64,000 bases of DNA from Limnohabitans sp. Rim28 (GCF_000293865.2 NZ_ALKN02000012.1:44674-108673); one strand, 5' to 3'; positions 29,990-40,620 are shown, numbered from the stretch's first letter. Notes: generated by a model not told the origin, from the letters alone. Made by a program: numbers and translations.

Positions 29990-30976
29990 TCAGTGCACTG
30001 CGCCCGGCGGCAAGTCGGCAGGCAGGCCCGTAAAAAGACCCGCCGCATCGACCGGGTCAAAGCGGTATTGGGCACCGCAGAAGTCGCAGCCCACTTCCAC
30101 CTGGCCCTGCTCGGCGATGATGCTGTCCACCTCTTCGCTGCCCAAGCTGCGAATCATGTGGCCTACGCGTTCGCGGTTGCAACGGCAGGCAAAGCGAGGG
30201 CCCGACTCGCCCATCAAGGGTTCAAACCGGGCCAAAGGCTCTTCCCAATACAGACGGTGCAAAATCGTCTCGGCATCCAAACCCAGCAACTCTTCTCGCT
30301 TGAGGCTCTTGGTCAAAATCGAGATGCGGCTGAAATCTTCGCTTTGGCCCAACACCGATTCGCGCATCAACGAATCAGCACGGCCCGCCAAATTGCCTTG
30401 ACCCTCAATGGGCAGGCGCTGAATCAGCAAACCCGCGGCCACCTTGTCGTCGGCGGCCAACACCAAAACGGTGTCCAGCTGCTCGGACTGGAGCATGTAA
30501 TGCTCCAGCACTTCACTGATGTTTTCCAGCTTTTCGCCCCGGTCCCCAAACAGCGGCACCACGCCCTGATAGGGCTGCTGCCCGGGCAAGCGATCTTGCG
30601 GGTCAAGCGTGATGGCACAGCGCCCTTCGTTGTTCACGTTCACCATCTGGCTCAAGCTCGCGTTGTCGGCCACCTCGCCCACTTGGGTGCAAGTGGCGCG
30701 CAGGCTCAGGTCGGGTTGCACCTCGACCACACCCAATTTCACCGGGCCATCGCCAAAAATTTGCAGCACCAAAGCGCCATTGAACTTGATGTTGCCCTGC
30801 ATCAGCACACCGGCTGCAGCCATTTCGCCCAGCAACTGGCGTACCGGTGCGGGGTAAGCGCCGGTTTCAGAGTTGGCGGCGCGGCGCGCCAAAATGTCTT
30901 GCCAGGCATCGGTCAGGCGCACCAACATGCCACGCACTGGCAGGCCTTCGAAAATGAATTTATGGAGTTCGGACAA
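29990..30976 (-). CDS. hslO: Redox-regulated holdase Hsp33
   Basis: A 328-residue chaperone that is switched on by oxidation. The N-terminal substrate-binding domain (about 1-180) begins HKFIFEGLPVRGMLVRL. The C-terminal redox switch has the zinc cysteines CRC (264, 266) and CDFC (297, 300), all four present. It is convergent with the P-loop gene, with a gap of 9 bases. Length is somewhat above the E. coli form (about 290) owing to N-terminal and tail residues. Stress response to hypochlorite and peroxide is the known role. Confidence 0.95.
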   Translation of the reverse strand: MSELHKFIFEGLPVRGMLVRLTDAWQDILARRAANSETGAYPAPVRQLLGEMAAAGVLMQGNIKFNGALVLQIFGDGPVKLGVVEVQPDLSLRATCTQVGEVADNASLSQMVNVNNEGRCAITLDPQDRLPGQQPYQGVVPLFGDRGEKLENISEVLEHYMLQSEQLDTVLVLAADDKVAAGLLIQRLPIEGQGNLAGRADSLMRESVLGQSEDFSRISILTKSLKREELLGLDAETILHRLYWEEPLARFEPLMGESGPRFACRCNRERVGHMIRSLGSEEVDSIIAEQGQVEVGCDFCGAQYRFDPVDAAGLFTGLPADLPPGAVH

Positions 30977-31050
30977 AGTGCAATCAACAGCCCCGTGGGG
31001 CCGATCCTCAAAAATTTAAAAAGCGGTCGGTCAGGCCAAAATGGCACCCC

Positions 31051-31068
31051 AAAAATCAGCTGATTTTT
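31051..31068 (-). terminator. Possible terminator at the end of the gamma-carbonic anhydrase gene
   Basis: AAAAATCAGCTGATTTTT is a perfect palindrome that overlaps the stop codon. The stem is short and AT-rich, so termination strength is doubtful. Confidence 0.35.
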
Positions 31069-31580
31069 TTCAAGCCCGCCTTGAAGCGGCGGGCATTATC
31101 CACGTAGTGGCGAGCGCTTTGGCGCAGGCCTTCGATCTGCTCGGGGCTCAGTTCGCGCACCACCTTGGCCGGCGTGCCCATGATCATCGAACCATCCGGA
31201 AATTCCTTGCCCTCGGTCACCAGCGAACCAGCGCCCACCAAGCAGTTTTTGCCGATCTTCGCACCATTGAGCACCACCGCGCCAATGCCAATCAAGGACT
31301 CGTCGCCAATGGTGCAACCGTGCAGCATGACCATATGACCCACCGTGACGTGCTTGCCCACTTTGATCGGCTTGCCGTGGCCGGCGTGCATCACGCTGCC
31401 GTCCTGGATGTTGCTGCCCTCGCCGATCTCAATCGTCTCGGTATCACCCCGCACCGTCACGCCAAACCAGACACTGGCATCGGCCCCAATCTTGACCGCG
31501 CCCATGACTTGCGCGTTGTCGGCCACCCAAGCCGTCTCGGCGAGTTCGGGGGTTTGATCATCCAATTGGTAAATGGCCAT
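31056..31580 (-). CDS. Gamma-type carbonic anhydrase-like hexapeptide protein
   Basis: A 174-residue left-handed beta-helix protein of the gamma-carbonic anhydrase / YrdA group. The hexapeptide turns are clear ([40 protein letters not shown]), and metal-binding histidines occur at VMHAGHGKP and [11 protein letters not shown]. Many proteins of this branch bind zinc but have little proved activity. It is divergent from the DUF455 gene over 71 bases that contain the perfect palindrome CTACAATTGTAG (31615-31626). Confidence 0.88.
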   Translation of the reverse strand: MAIYQLDDQTPELAETAWVADNAQVMGAVKIGADASVWFGVTVRGDTETIEIGEGSNIQDGSVMHAGHGKPIKVGKHVTVGHMVMLHGCTIGDESLIGIGAVVLNGAKIGKNCLVGAGSLVTEGKEFPDGSMIMGTPAKVVRELSPEQIEGLRQSARHYVDNARRFKAGLKKIS

Positions 31581-31651
31581 ATCGGTTTCCTGTTGGTTGA
31601 GACTTCTTGTAAAACTACAATTGTAGGCAAGCCCACCCCCGGTGGAGGGCG

Positions 31652-32443
31652 ATGCCGACGATCACCATGCACACCCTGCGCTCCGCCGCCCTGACGCCTT
31701 GGGCGCAAACCGACCCGAACCTGAAAGCCCAGACCACTTTGGCGCTGGACCTGAGCCTGCCCGTGGGTGCGCAAGACAGCCTCGATGCCCCGTCTGCTGG
31801 CCCCGGCCGCCCTGCCCGCCCGGTGCTGTTGCCGCACACCCAGCTCAAAGCCAAATCCATGGCCACGCCCGAGGGCCGGGCCATGCTGGTTCACGCTGTT
31901 GCACACATCGAGCTCAATGCCATTGATTTGGCACTGGACGTGGTCTGGCGCTTTGCAGGCATGCCCGATGATTTTTACACCGACTGGGTGCGCATCGCCC
32001 AAGAGGAAGCCAAACACTTCAGCCTGCTCCGCCAGCATTTGGTCAGCCTGGGTTTTGACTACGGCGATTTTCCAGCCCACAACACCCTGTGGGACATGGC
32101 CGAGCGCACGCAGGATGACATTCTGGCCCGCATTGGCATCGTGCCGCGCACCCTGGAAGCGCGAGGCTTGGACGCCTCACCGGGTGTCAAAAACAAGTTG
32201 GTCAGCGTGGGCGACCACCGGGCTGGCGAGATTTTGGACATCATCTTGGCCGATGAGATCGGCCATGTCGCAGCAGGCAACCACTGGTACAGGCACCTGT
32301 GTACCCAACGTGGGCTGGACCCCATCGGGCACTATGCCGAGTTGATGGCACAGTACGATGCGCCCAAACTGCGCCCACCCTTCAACCTGGCAGCGCGGCG
32401 TCTGGCGGGTTTTGAAGAAGCCGAATTGGACGCCTTGAGCTGA
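31652..32443 (+). CDS. DUF455 ferritin-like protein
   Basis: A 263-residue protein of the DUF455 family with a ferritin-like helical core. Metal-ligand patterns are visible: [19 protein letters not shown] helix ([18 protein letters not shown]), then EEAKHFSLL, and [12 protein letters not shown], i.e. Glu plus ExxH pairs as in di-iron carboxylate proteins. GGAGG sits 4-5 bases before the ATG at 31652, so that start is preferred to the ATG at 31667. Members have been linked to tRNA or lipid modification in other groups, but the reaction here is unknown. Confidence 0.8.
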   Translation: MPTITMHTLRSAALTPWAQTDPNLKAQTTLALDLSLPVGAQDSLDAPSAGPGRPARPVLLPHTQLKAKSMATPEGRAMLVHAVAHIELNAIDLALDVVWRFAGMPDDFYTDWVRIAQEEAKHFSLLRQHLVSLGFDYGDFPAHNTLWDMAERTQDDILARIGIVPRTLEARGLDASPGVKNKLVSVGDHRAGEILDIILADEIGHVAAGNHWYRHLCTQRGLDPIGHYAELMAQYDAPKLRPPFNLAARRLAGFEEAELDALS

Positions 32444-32513
32444 TTCAACCGTTCCAACTCAACAGATTTAACGCAACGTCACCCCACAAACTCAACCCCT
32501 CTGAAAGATGACC

Positions 32514-32972
32514 ATGAACGTTTACGACACCCTCAAGTCCCTCCACATCGAATTGCCCCCTGTGGCCGTGCCCGCTGCGGCCTACGTGCCTTTTGTGCAA
32601 ACGGGCAACTTGGTGTTCCTGTCCGGTCACATCGCCAGAAAAGACGGCAAAGTCTGGGTGGGTCAACTGGGCAAAAACATCGGCACAGCCGAAGGTCAAC
32701 AGGCTGCCCGCGCTGTGGCCATTGACCTGATGGGCACGCTGCACGCCGCGGTGGGCGATCTGAACAAGGTCACCCGCATCGTCAAAGTCATGAGCCTCGT
32801 CAATTCAACGGGCGATTTCACCGAACAGCACTTGGTCACCAACGGCTGCAGCGAATTGCTGGGCCAAGTGTTTGGCGCAAAGGTCGGCGCGCACGCGCGC
32901 AGTGCCTTTGGCGTGGCCCAAATCCCGCTGGGGGCCTGCGTCGAGATCGAACTCATCGCCGAGATCGGCTGA
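32514..32972 (+). CDS. RidA family (YjgF/YER057c/UK114) protein
   Basis: A 152-residue protein of the RidA superfamily, longer than RidA proper (about 128). It has YVPFVQTGNLVFLSGHIAR, a mid helix with QQAARAVAIDLMGTLHAAVG, and the C-terminal PLGACVEIELIAEIG. The arginine in ARSAFGVAQIPLG matches the substrate-binding arginine of the family. RidA proteins hydrolyse reactive enamines/imines from PLP enzymes, but sub-groups differ, so deaminase activity is inferred. The ATG at 32514 is chosen because the GAAAG ribosome site touches the earlier ATG at 32508. Confidence 0.85.
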   Translation: MNVYDTLKSLHIELPPVAVPAAAYVPFVQTGNLVFLSGHIARKDGKVWVGQLGKNIGTAEGQQAARAVAIDLMGTLHAAVGDLNKVTRIVKVMSLVNSTGDFTEQHLVTNGCSELLGQVFGAKVGAHARSAFGVAQIPLGACVEIELIAEIG

Positions 32973-33034
32973 ACATGGGAACGCTCTCAACAGCACCGGG
33001 CACCGCTGGTGGCCAGATTTTTTGGGGGGGCGGA

Positions 33035-34144
33035 TCAAGCCAAGCGCCGGACCACTTCGGCCCCAATGGCCAACGAACTGGTCAAACCGGGTGACTCGAT
33101 GCCCAACAAGTTCACCAAGCCGGGCACACCGTGCTCGGCAGGTCCTTGGATCAGAAAATCGGCCGACGCCTCTGCAGGGCCACTGATCTTGGGCCTGATG
33201 CCCGCATAGCCGGGCAACAAAGCGCCATCGGCCAAGCCTGGCCAGTATTTGCGCACCTCGGCATAAAAAGCATCCCCCCGGCTGGGGTCAACTTGCAAAT
33301 CGGTGGGGTCCGTCACCCACTGCACATCCGGGCCGAACTTGGCTTGCCCTCCCAGATCGAGCGTGAGGTGTACGCCCAAACCAGCCGCTTCAGGCACAGG
33401 GTAGATCAGGCGAGAAAACGGCGCTTTGCCGGCCAAAGTGAAGTAATTGCCTTTGGCGTAATGCGCTTGAGGCAACAGATCGGGGTTCAGGCCTGCCATG
33501 CACCGGGCCATCGCCACGGCCTGAAGGCCAGCTGCATTGACCAACACCCGGCAAGCCAGCTCGGTGCCATCCTGCGCTTGGACCCGAATCGGGTGGCTGG
33601 CCGTGCCTTGATGCAGGCCAATGTGCTGAACGGGCGAGAGCAGCGCCAGCATACCGCCCGCATTTTCCATATCGCCTTGCAGGGCCAGCATGAAACCGTG
33701 GCTGTCCACCACGCCCGAGCTGGGAGACAACAAAGCCGCCTCACAGGACAGTGCGGGCTCCAAAGCGATCGCCTCGGCGGCGCTGAGTTTTTGCAGATCG
33801 TGAACGCCGTTGGCCGCAGCCTTGCGCATGATGCCGTCCAAGGCCTGAACTTGCTCAGGGCTGGTGGCCACAATCAGTTTGCCCAGTTGCCGATGCGACA
33901 CGCCCCGCTCACGGCAATAGGCGTAAAGCATGGCTTTGCCTTCCACGCACAAGCGGGCTTTGAGGGAACCTGCGGGGTAATAAATACCGGCATGGATCAC
34001 TTCGCTGTTGCGCGCACTGGTGCCCGTGCCAATGGCGTTTTCCGATTCAAGCACCAACACCTCATGGCCAGACAAAGCAAGCGCCCGACCCACAGCCAGG
34101 CCGACCACGCCGGCACCCATCACGACTGCATCGACTTGTTCCAC
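33035..34144 (-). CDS. FAD-dependent oxidoreductase (L-2-hydroxyglutarate oxidase-like)
   Basis: A roughly 369-residue DAO-family flavoenzyme. The dinucleotide-binding loop [13 protein letters not shown] lies at the N-terminus, followed by [20 protein letters not shown] and [18 protein letters not shown], the flavin/substrate motif typical of L-2-hydroxyglutarate dehydrogenase-like oxidases. The C-terminus has [12 protein letters not shown] and [17 protein letters not shown]. The start is uncertain: GTG at 34144 gives [11 protein letters not shown], the normal family N-terminus; an ATG at 34198 adds 18 residues without family support. It is divergent from the SDR gene. The substrate is probably a 2-hydroxy acid. 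Confidence 0.82.
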   Translation of the reverse strand: MEQVDAVVMGAGVVGLAVGRALALSGHEVLVLESENAIGTGTSARNSEVIHAGIYYPAGSLKARLCVEGKAMLYAYCRERGVSHRQLGKLIVATSPEQVQALDGIMRKAAANGVHDLQKLSAAEAIALEPALSCEAALLSPSSGVVDSHGFMLALQGDMENAGGMLALLSPVQHIGLHQGTASHPIRVQAQDGTELACRVLVNAAGLQAVAMARCMAGLNPDLLPQAHYAKGNYFTLAGKAPFSRLIYPVPEAAGLGVHLTLDLGGQAKFGPDVQWVTDPTDLQVDPSRGDAFYAEVRKYWPGLADGALLPGYAGIRPKISGPAEASADFLIQGPAEHGVPGLVNLLGIESPGLTSSLAIGAEVVRRLA

Positions 34145-34284
34145 TTGAGCCCCAAAAGAGTGTTGAAAAGCGTGATTGTGGCGCAGCCCAGTGACCATGC
34201 TGGTGCCGGGGCTGACGCCCGCAAGACAGACAGCTGCAGCGCCCCCGTGCAGACTGCAAGCCATACCAACCAGGAGAAACTGAC

Positions 34285-35046
34285 ATGTCGTTGTTCAATC
34301 TGCAAGGCAAAGTGGCGGTGGTCACAGGCTCCAGCCGGGGCATTGGCCGGTCCATCGCTCACCAACTGGCCAAGGCGGGGGCCAAAGTGGTGGTGTCCAG
34401 CCGCAAGCTCGAAGCGTGCGAGGTGGTGGTCCAGGAAATCATGGCTGCAGGGGGTGAGGCCATGGCCATCGCGGCCAGCATTTCCAACAAGGAGCAACTG
34501 CAACACCTGATGGCCAAAACCCGCGAAACATGGGGACCCGTTGACATTTTGGTGTGCAATGCAGCCAGCAACCCGTATTACGGTCCGGCCACAGGCATGA
34601 GTGACGAGGTGTTTGACAAGGTGATGCGCAACAACGTGTTGTCCAATGCCTGGCTGTGCAATCTGGCTTATCCGGACATGAAAGCCCAAAAGGACGGTGC
34701 CATCGTGATCGTGTCATCGATCGGGGGCTTGCACGGTTCACCCGTGATTGGCGCTTACAACCTGTCCAAGGCGGCCGACATGCAGCTGGCGCGCAACCTG
34801 GCGGTGGAATGGGGCCCGGACAATATCCGCATCAATTGCATTGCACCGGGATTGATCAAAACCGACTTTGCCAAAGCCTTGCACGAAGACCCGGTGCTGA
34901 TTGCCAAGTACAACAACGAGACACCCTTGCGCCGCATGGGCGAGCCGGACGACATTGGTGGCATTGCGGTGTTTTTGGCAAGTCCCGCGGGGCGTTACGT
35001 GACGGGGCAGACGGTGGTGGCAGATGGGGGCATGATGATTCGCTGA
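34285..35046 (+). CDS. Short-chain dehydrogenase/reductase
   Basis: A 253-residue classical SDR. The cofactor loop [12 protein letters not shown] starts near residue 13. NAAS follows near residue 92, the catalytic serine sits in [12 protein letters not shown], and Tyr/Lys lie in YNLSKAA (YxxxK). The C-terminus [18 protein letters not shown] is the usual SDR end. SSRK after strand 2 suggests NADP preference. A CAGGAGAAAC ribosome site precedes the ATG. The sequence resembles the DHRS4-like carbonyl reductase group; the substrate is unknown. A bidirectional terminator at 35123-35150 separates it from sodB. Confidence 0.87.
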   Translation: MSLFNLQGKVAVVTGSSRGIGRSIAHQLAKAGAKVVVSSRKLEACEVVVQEIMAAGGEAMAIAASISNKEQLQHLMAKTRETWGPVDILVCNAASNPYYGPATGMSDEVFDKVMRNNVLSNAWLCNLAYPDMKAQKDGAIVIVSSIGGLHGSPVIGAYNLSKAADMQLARNLAVEWGPDNIRINCIAPGLIKTDFAKALHEDPVLIAKYNNETPLRRMGEPDDIGGIAVFLASPAGRYVTGQTVVADGGMMIR

Positions 35047-35122
35047 CTGTGCTGGGTGCCCGATGCTGCGGGCACCGCAGCGCATGGGCTGTGGTTTGGC
35101 TTAGCGCGAACCCTCCAAAAAG

Positions 35123-35150
35123 CAAAAAGCCCGCATCAGCGGGCTTTTTG
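35123..35150. terminator. Bidirectional terminator
   Basis: A 12-bp perfect stem CAAAAAGCCCGC / GCGGGCTTTTTG with loop ATCA, between the convergent SDR gene and sodB. Confidence 0.9.
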
Positions 35151-35168
35151 TTCTGGGAAAGACTTCGA

Positions 35169-35750
35169 TCAGCCGAAGTTCTTCTCGGCGAACGACCAGT
35201 TCACCAGTTTGTCGAGGAAAGTCTCGACAAACTTGGGGCGCATGTTGCGGTAGTCGATGTAGTAGGCGTGCTCCCACACATCGACAGTCAACAAGGCGGT
35301 GTCGCCCGTCGTCAAAGGGGTGCCGGCAGCGCCCATGTTGACGATGTCGACCGAGCCGTCGGCTTTCTTGACCAACCAGGTCCAGCCGGAGCCGAAGTTG
35401 CCCACGGCGCTCTTGACGAAGGCTTCTTTGAAAGCAGCATAGCTGCCGAACTTGGCGTTGATGGCCGTGGCCAAAGCGCCAGAGGGCTCGCCGCCGCCGT
35501 TGGGCTTCATGCAGTTCCAGAAAAAGGTGTGGTTCCAGATCTGCGCAGAGTTGTTGTAAACGCCACCGCTGGACTTTTTGATGATCTCTTCGAGGGACAT
35601 GCTCTCGAATTCAGTGCCTTTTTGCAGGTTGTTGAGGTTCACCACATAAGCGTTGTGGTGCTTGCCGTGGTGGAACTCCAGGGTTTCCTGGCTGTAATGA
35701 GGGGCCAAAGCGTCGATGGCGTAAGGCAGTGCGGGCAAGGTGTGTTCCAT
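35169..35750 (-). CDS. sodB: Superoxide dismutase, Fe type
   Basis: A 193-residue cytoplasmic superoxide dismutase. Metal ligands are present: histidine in [13 protein letters not shown], histidine in [12 protein letters not shown], and Asp/His in [12 protein letters not shown]. The residues around the second and third ligands ([18 protein letters not shown]) favour iron over manganese. The ATG at 35750 gives the normal start [10 protein letters not shown]. Upstream, 247 bases without a gene contain a long inverted repeat (35904-35977). Confidence 0.97.
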   Translation of the reverse strand: MEHTLPALPYAIDALAPHYSQETLEFHHGKHHNAYVVNLNNLQKGTEFESMSLEEIIKKSSGGVYNNSAQIWNHTFFWNCMKPNGGGEPSGALATAINAKFGSYAAFKEAFVKSAVGNFGSGWTWLVKKADGSVDIVNMGAAGTPLTTGDTALLTVDVWEHAYYIDYRNMRPKFVETFLDKLVNWSFAEKNFG

Positions 35751-35903
35751 GAGGGATCCTTTGGTTGTTGCGGGTTGAAAAAATGTTTGACGCATTTTAG
35801 GGGAGCGCGATGCCCCTTACCGTATTCAGGGTCACTCAAGGGCAATGCAAGGACGGGGATTGGAAAAGCATGGCCTTAGAGGGGAGGGCCCAGTGACCCA
35901 CAT

Positions 35904-35977
35904 CCGTTGTGGGCCGGGGCTTGGGCACCGATTTTGGGTACTCCCTCATGAGGTGCACAGGCCCCGGCCCACAACGG
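35904..35977. repeat. Long inverted repeat (17-bp perfect arms) in the sodB-xseA gap
   Basis: Arms CCGTTGTGGGCCGGGGC (35904-35920) and its exact complement at 35961-35977 enclose a 40-base loop. The loop has an inner GCACC/GGTGC pair and a CCTCATGAGG palindrome. It sits between two minus-strand genes, after xseA. No T-run follows, so it is not a typical terminator. It may be a stable RNA structure or a dispersed repeat. Confidence 0.75.
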
Positions 35978-35997
35978 CTGACGTGTTCAGCAAAAAC

Positions 35998-37353
35998 TCA
36001 AGGGGTCACGGTCAGCGGCACATCCCCATCCGCCAAAGTCGCTCGAACCGCTTGACCCGGTTGAAACTGCGCGGCATGCGTCAAAGCCTGCCCGTTGTCG
36101 TCGCTCAGCCAAGCGTAACCCCGCTCCAGCACCCGGTGTGGGTCCACCGACGACAAACGCAAAGCGGCCCGCTCTAGACGCTGGGCGCGCAGCGGCACCT
36201 GCTGAGCCCGGTTAAAACCCAAACGGTCATTCAAGCGGTCCAACTGGTGCGCTTGCCCTGTCAATTGGCTTTGAACTGCACTGTTCAAACGACCGGCCAA
36301 GCGGTCCAGCCACTGCTGGTGCTGGCCCAGCAAGGCTTGGGGGCGGCTCAATCGGGTCGCGATGGCGCTCAGGCGTTGGCTCTGGCGCTCTTGCTGACGG
36401 AGCAAACCCACGCCCAACCGGGCTGCCACAGCATCCAAGCGTTGCGCTTGGCGGTCTTGCTGGCGAATCAAGCCCCGGCTCAAGCGATGCTCCAGCACCA
36501 ACAGTGCTTCAAGGCCCACGCCACGGTCGGTCGCAGCCATCTCAGCCGCCGCCGTGGGCGTTGGGGCGCGCACATCGGCCACAAAATCAGCGATGGTGAA
36601 GTCGGTCTCGTGGCCCACGCCGCAAATGATCGGCACCGGACTTTGAGCCATGAACCGGGCCAAGTTTTCGTCGTTGAAAGACCACAGGTCCTCCATGGCG
36701 CCACCACCGCGCACCAACAAGATCACGTCCACGGGGGGGCACAGCGGGTTGTCCTCTGCCGTGAGGGCGTAGATGTTTTGCAAAGCCTGTACCAGCGTGG
36801 CCGCAGCACCAGCGCCCTGCACCAAGGCCGGGGCCATGAGCACAGGGATGTGCGGCACGCGCCGCTGCAAAGCCGTCACCACGTCGTGCCAAGCTGCAGC
36901 CCCCAGCGAGGTCACTACCCCAATCGCTCGGGGTTGGGCGGGTAACGCCCGTTTGTGGAGGGGGTCAAACAAGCCTTCGGCTTCCAGCTTGGCTTTGAGG
37001 CGCAAAAACTGCTCAAACAAAGCACCCTGCCCGGCCCGCTCCATGGACTCGACGATCAACTGCAGGTCACCACGGGCCTCGTAAACGCCCAGGCGACCCC
37101 TCACCTCCACCAATTCGCCATCGCGGGGGACAAAACCCATCAAGCTGGCCGCACGCCGAAACATGGCACAGCGAATCTGCCCCGTTTCGTCCTTGATTGA
37201 AAAATAACAATGCCCACTGGCTGCGCGCGCAAAGCCCGAAATCTCGCCCCGCACGCTGACGGGGTTGAATTGACCGTCTAAAGCATCAGCAACGGCGCGG
37301 CACAGTGCAGAAACTGTCCACGCACGGGGCGTCAATTCGTTGTTTTCAGACAT
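35998..37353 (-). CDS. xseA: Exodeoxyribonuclease VII large subunit
   Basis: A 451-residue subunit of the single-strand DNA exonuclease ExoVII. The N-terminal OB domain (about 10-105) shows VRGEISGFARAASGHCYFSI and KDETGQIRCAMFR. The catalytic core has IGVVTSLGAAAWHDVVTAL, ILLVRGGGAMEDLWSFNDEN and VGHETDFTIADFVAD. A long coiled-coil region (about 290-400) with repeated QQ-x-RQ-x-QRL-x-A units follows, then the C-terminal ERGYAWLSDD. The ATG at 37353 (MSENNELTPRAW) is preferred over a GTG ten codons upstream. xseB is not nearby. Confidence 0.95.
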   Translation of the reverse strand: MSENNELTPRAWTVSALCRAVADALDGQFNPVSVRGEISGFARAASGHCYFSIKDETGQIRCAMFRRAASLMGFVPRDGELVEVRGRLGVYEARGDLQLIVESMERAGQGALFEQFLRLKAKLEAEGLFDPLHKRALPAQPRAIGVVTSLGAAAWHDVVTALQRRVPHIPVLMAPALVQGAGAAATLVQALQNIYALTAEDNPLCPPVDVILLVRGGGAMEDLWSFNDENLARFMAQSPVPIICGVGHETDFTIADFVADVRAPTPTAAAEMAATDRGVGLEALLVLEHRLSRGLIRQQDRQAQRLDAVAARLGVGLLRQQERQSQRLSAIATRLSRPQALLGQHQQWLDRLAGRLNSAVQSQLTGQAHQLDRLNDRLGFNRAQQVPLRAQRLERAALRLSSVDPHRVLERGYAWLSDDNGQALTHAAQFQPGQAVRATLADGDVPLTVTP

Positions 37354-37770
37354 GGGCTCAGGTTTGATGGGTGTTTGAAGCACATTTCAAGTGAGAGATC
37401 AGGCCGTGTAGGGCCAAGTACTCCACAAGCCAAGGCAGTGGTTTGGTTTTCAAGGGGTTTCAAAAATGATCTTAATGAATTTATGCAAGTCATTGATCTC
37501 ATGAAACATTTTAAATTTTTCAGTGTGAATTTCGCCAGCTAGCTCTGTACCTGCGTATTCAAAATCAGACCGCGTGGAAAAGTTTTACACAAAGTTATCC
37601 ACAGCTGGCCGAGTCAGTCGCATCGCCCACATTTTCATGCATGCTCGCAGCATCGGTTCACGGATAATCAGGGTCAACATGACCGCCACTCCGTTCACTT
37701 TGACCGCCAAGAACAACCATTCTGTGCGGAGATTTTCACACTTTGCGAATCAAAACGTGCCGGGGTTGGC
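37354..37770. other. 417-base gene-free gap between xseA and lpxK
   Basis: No convincing gene lies here; a 68-codon frame at 37574 has no family look. The stretch 37455-37545 is clearly more AT-rich than its surroundings. A perfect DnaA-box consensus occurs at 37595-37603. The promoters of xseA (minus) and lpxK (plus) must lie here. Confidence 0.6.
37595..37603 (+). promoter_or_regulatory. Perfect DnaA-box consensus
   Basis: TTATCCACA matches the strong DnaA box exactly and lies next to an AT-rich stretch. A single box is not an origin; it may titrate DnaA or be chance. Confidence 0.4.
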
Positions 37771-38763
37771 ATGTTGGTGAGCCGTTGGTTGCACCTGAAC
37801 CTGCCCAAAGTGTGGCGGTCGCGCAACGGGCTGGCCCGTTTGCTGCTGCCTTTGTCCGTTTTTTTCGCCAGTCTGTTGGCCATTCGTCAAGGTCTGTACC
37901 GTCTGGGCTTGTTTCGAAATGTCCGTTTGCCGGTGCCCGTGGTGGTGGTGGGCAACGTGGTGGCCGGTGGCGCTGGGAAAACCCCTTTGACCATGGCGAT
38001 TGTTCAGCACCTTGTTGCACAAGGTTGGCACCCTGGCGTGTTGTCTCGGGGCCACGGCAGACCGACACAAGACACCTGCGCTGTTCAGTCCAGCAGCACC
38101 CCTGCAGAGGTGGGCGATGAGCCCCTGCTGATCCACCAAAAGACCGGGGTGCCGGTTTGGGTCGGTCCCAAGCGCGCCGATGCCGGACTTGCCTTGCTGC
38201 AAGCGCACCCGGAAACCGACATCCTGGTTTGCGACGACGGTTTGCAACATCGAGCTTTGGCCCGGGACATTGAAGTTTGTGTGATGGACGAACGTGGCAT
38301 TGGCAACGGGTGGTTGATGCCTGCGGGACCGCTGCGAGAAAACTGGCCCCGAAAGGTGGACCTGTTGCTGCACACCGGCCAGAACGACGTGGGTGGTGGA
38401 TTCCAAGCCCGAAGACAGCTTGCGGACTGGGCCGTGGATGGCCAAGGTCGCCGGGTGGCGCTGGACAGCCTGAGGGGCCAACCCGTTGATGCCTTGGCCG
38501 GTCTGGCCAGACCCGAAGGTTTTTTCAATTTGCTTGGCGACAAGGGCTTGTCGCTGCACCAAACCACCCCCCTGCCCGATCACTTTGACTTTGCGGCTTG
38601 GCCAAAAGCCGCCTTGCTGCGCCCCTTGCTTTGCACCGAAAAGGACGCTGCCAAACTTTGGCAGCACCAAGCTTTGGCCTTGGCTGTGCCATTGGAGCTG
38701 ACACCAGAGCCCGCCTTTTGGTCGGCGCTTGACCGCTTGATGGGGGCTCTGCCCAAGCGCTGA
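37771..38763 (+). CDS. lpxK: Tetraacyldisaccharide 4'-kinase
   Basis: A 330-residue membrane-associated kinase that phosphorylates the lipid A disaccharide to lipid IVA. The N-terminal membrane helix (about 20-45) is followed by the P-loop [20 protein letters not shown] and the LSRGHGR motif. [20 protein letters not shown] is the family hallmark. [21 protein letters not shown] is also typical. It starts a compact lpxK-trm112-kdsB-adk run. The exbBD pair that I recall upstream of lpxK in related genomes is absent; the gene-free gap lies there instead. Confidence 0.96.
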   Translation: MLVSRWLHLNLPKVWRSRNGLARLLLPLSVFFASLLAIRQGLYRLGLFRNVRLPVPVVVVGNVVAGGAGKTPLTMAIVQHLVAQGWHPGVLSRGHGRPTQDTCAVQSSSTPAEVGDEPLLIHQKTGVPVWVGPKRADAGLALLQAHPETDILVCDDGLQHRALARDIEVCVMDERGIGNGWLMPAGPLRENWPRKVDLLLHTGQNDVGGGFQARRQLADWAVDGQGRRVALDSLRGQPVDALAGLARPEGFFNLLGDKGLSLHQTTPLPDHFDFAAWPKAALLRPLLCTEKDAAKLWQHQALALAVPLELTPEPAFWSALDRLMGALPKR

Positions 38764-38786
38764 CAAGCGCCCGTTATCATTGCACC

Positions 38787-38993
38787 ATGGACATCAAATT
38801 GCTTGAATTGCTGGTTTGCCCAGTCACCAAAGGCCCGCTCAATTTTGACCGTGAGCGTCAGGAATTGCTCTCGCGCAGTGCCCGCTTGGCCTATCCGGTT
38901 CGCCAAGGCATACCGATCTTGCTTGAAAACGAAGCACGCACCTTGAGCGACGAAGAAATAGACAAACTTGCCGCTTTGCGGCCACCGCTTTAA
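38787..38993 (+). CDS. Trm112-family zinc-ribbon-like protein
   Basis: A 68-residue Trm112/YcaR protein. It begins [18 protein letters not shown] and contains [18 protein letters not shown], the family pattern. Only the first CPxxK cysteine is kept, so a full zinc site is absent, as in other proteobacterial YcaR proteins. It lies 23 bases after lpxK and 9 bases before kdsB, its usual position. The role is probably as a small partner or stabiliser; the exact partner is not known here. Confidence 0.92.
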   Translation: MDIKLLELLVCPVTKGPLNFDRERQELLSRSARLAYPVRQGIPILLENEARTLSDEEIDKLAALRPPL

Positions 38994-39002
38994 GGCGTCC
39001 GC

Positions 39003-39779
39003 ATGAAAGAAAGCGCAACAGCGTCGCGGTTCACGGTGGTGATCCCGGCTCGCATGGCTTCCAGCCGATTGCCCAACAAACCATTGGCCGACATTGTTGG
39101 CTTGCCCATGGTGGTTCGGGTTGCCCATCGCGCTCAGCAATCACTGGCAAGGCAAGTGGTGGTGGCAGCAGACGATGCGCGCATCGTGCAGGCCTGCCAG
39201 TTGCATGGGGTGACCGCTTTGTTGACGCGCCAGGACCACTTGAGCGGCAGCGACCGTTTGGCCGAGGCCTGTCAATTGCTGGGGCTTGAAGCAGATGAAG
39301 TGGTGGTCAACGTGCAAGGCGATGAGCCTTTGATACGCCCAGAACTGATCGACGAAGTCGCCTTGTTGCTGACGCATCGCCCTGAGGCGAGCATGAGCAC
39401 TGCGGCCCATGCCATCGGTTCACTGGAGGAGTTCACGAACCCCAATGTGGTCAAACTGGTCATGGATGCTCGCCAATTGGCGCTTTATTTCAGCCGAGCA
39501 CCGATTCCCTGGTGGCGTGATGGCGCCCCCAACGCTTCTCTGCACACTTTGCCCAACCCTGCCCCTCTGCGGCACATTGGTATTTACGGTTACAGGGCAG
39601 GTTTTTTGTCACTTTTCCCTACTTTGCCGCCCGCCCCCTTGGAAACCATGGAGTCCCTTGAACAGCTCCGCGCCCTTTGGCACGGTTACCGCATTGCGGT
39701 TCATGTGACCCCACAAGCCCCAGGCCCTGGCGTCGATACACCCGAAGATCTGGAGCGCGTCAGGCAAATGCTGGGCTGA
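39003..39779 (+). CDS. kdsB: 3-deoxy-manno-octulosonate cytidylyltransferase
   Basis: A 258-residue enzyme that activates KDO as CMP-KDO for lipopolysaccharide. The N-terminal nucleotide-binding stretch reads [44 protein letters not shown], and [11 protein letters not shown] are catalytic or binding motifs. The C-terminus [20 protein letters not shown] is standard. It works downstream of kdsA (26649). It is followed after 140 bases by adk. Confidence 0.97.
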   Translation: MKESATASRFTVVIPARMASSRLPNKPLADIVGLPMVVRVAHRAQQSLARQVVVAADDARIVQACQLHGVTALLTRQDHLSGSDRLAEACQLLGLEADEVVVNVQGDEPLIRPELIDEVALLLTHRPEASMSTAAHAIGSLEEFTNPNVVKLVMDARQLALYFSRAPIPWWRDGAPNASLHTLPNPAPLRHIGIYGYRAGFLSLFPTLPPAPLETMESLEQLRALWHGYRIAVHVTPQAPGPGVDTPEDLERVRQMLG

Positions 39780-39853
39780 TGGGCAGATGATTTTCAGCGC
39801 CCAAACCCCCATTGGCTCGTAAGCCAGCTTTGAGGATTGCGTGATATTCTTGA

Positions 39854-40576
<723 letters not shown>

Positions 40577-40620
40577 ACCGGATTGCACGATACGCTGCCA
40601 CTTTCGCAGCACCTTCTTGT

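Noticed and set aside
33131..34510. 459-codon plus-strand frame antisense to the FAD oxidoreductase
   Set aside because: It overlaps a clear flavoenzyme gene for its whole first part and then the SDR start; no motif.
37595..37603. Replication origin
   Set aside because: Only one DnaA box and no dnaA, dnaN, gyrB or parAB genes nearby.
37574..37780. 68-codon frame in the xseA-lpxK gap
   Set aside because: No ribosome site or family likeness, and it runs into the lpxK start in another frame.
37750..38766. 338-codon minus-strand frame across lpxK
   Set aside because: Exact shadow of lpxK, Gln/His-rich, no motif.
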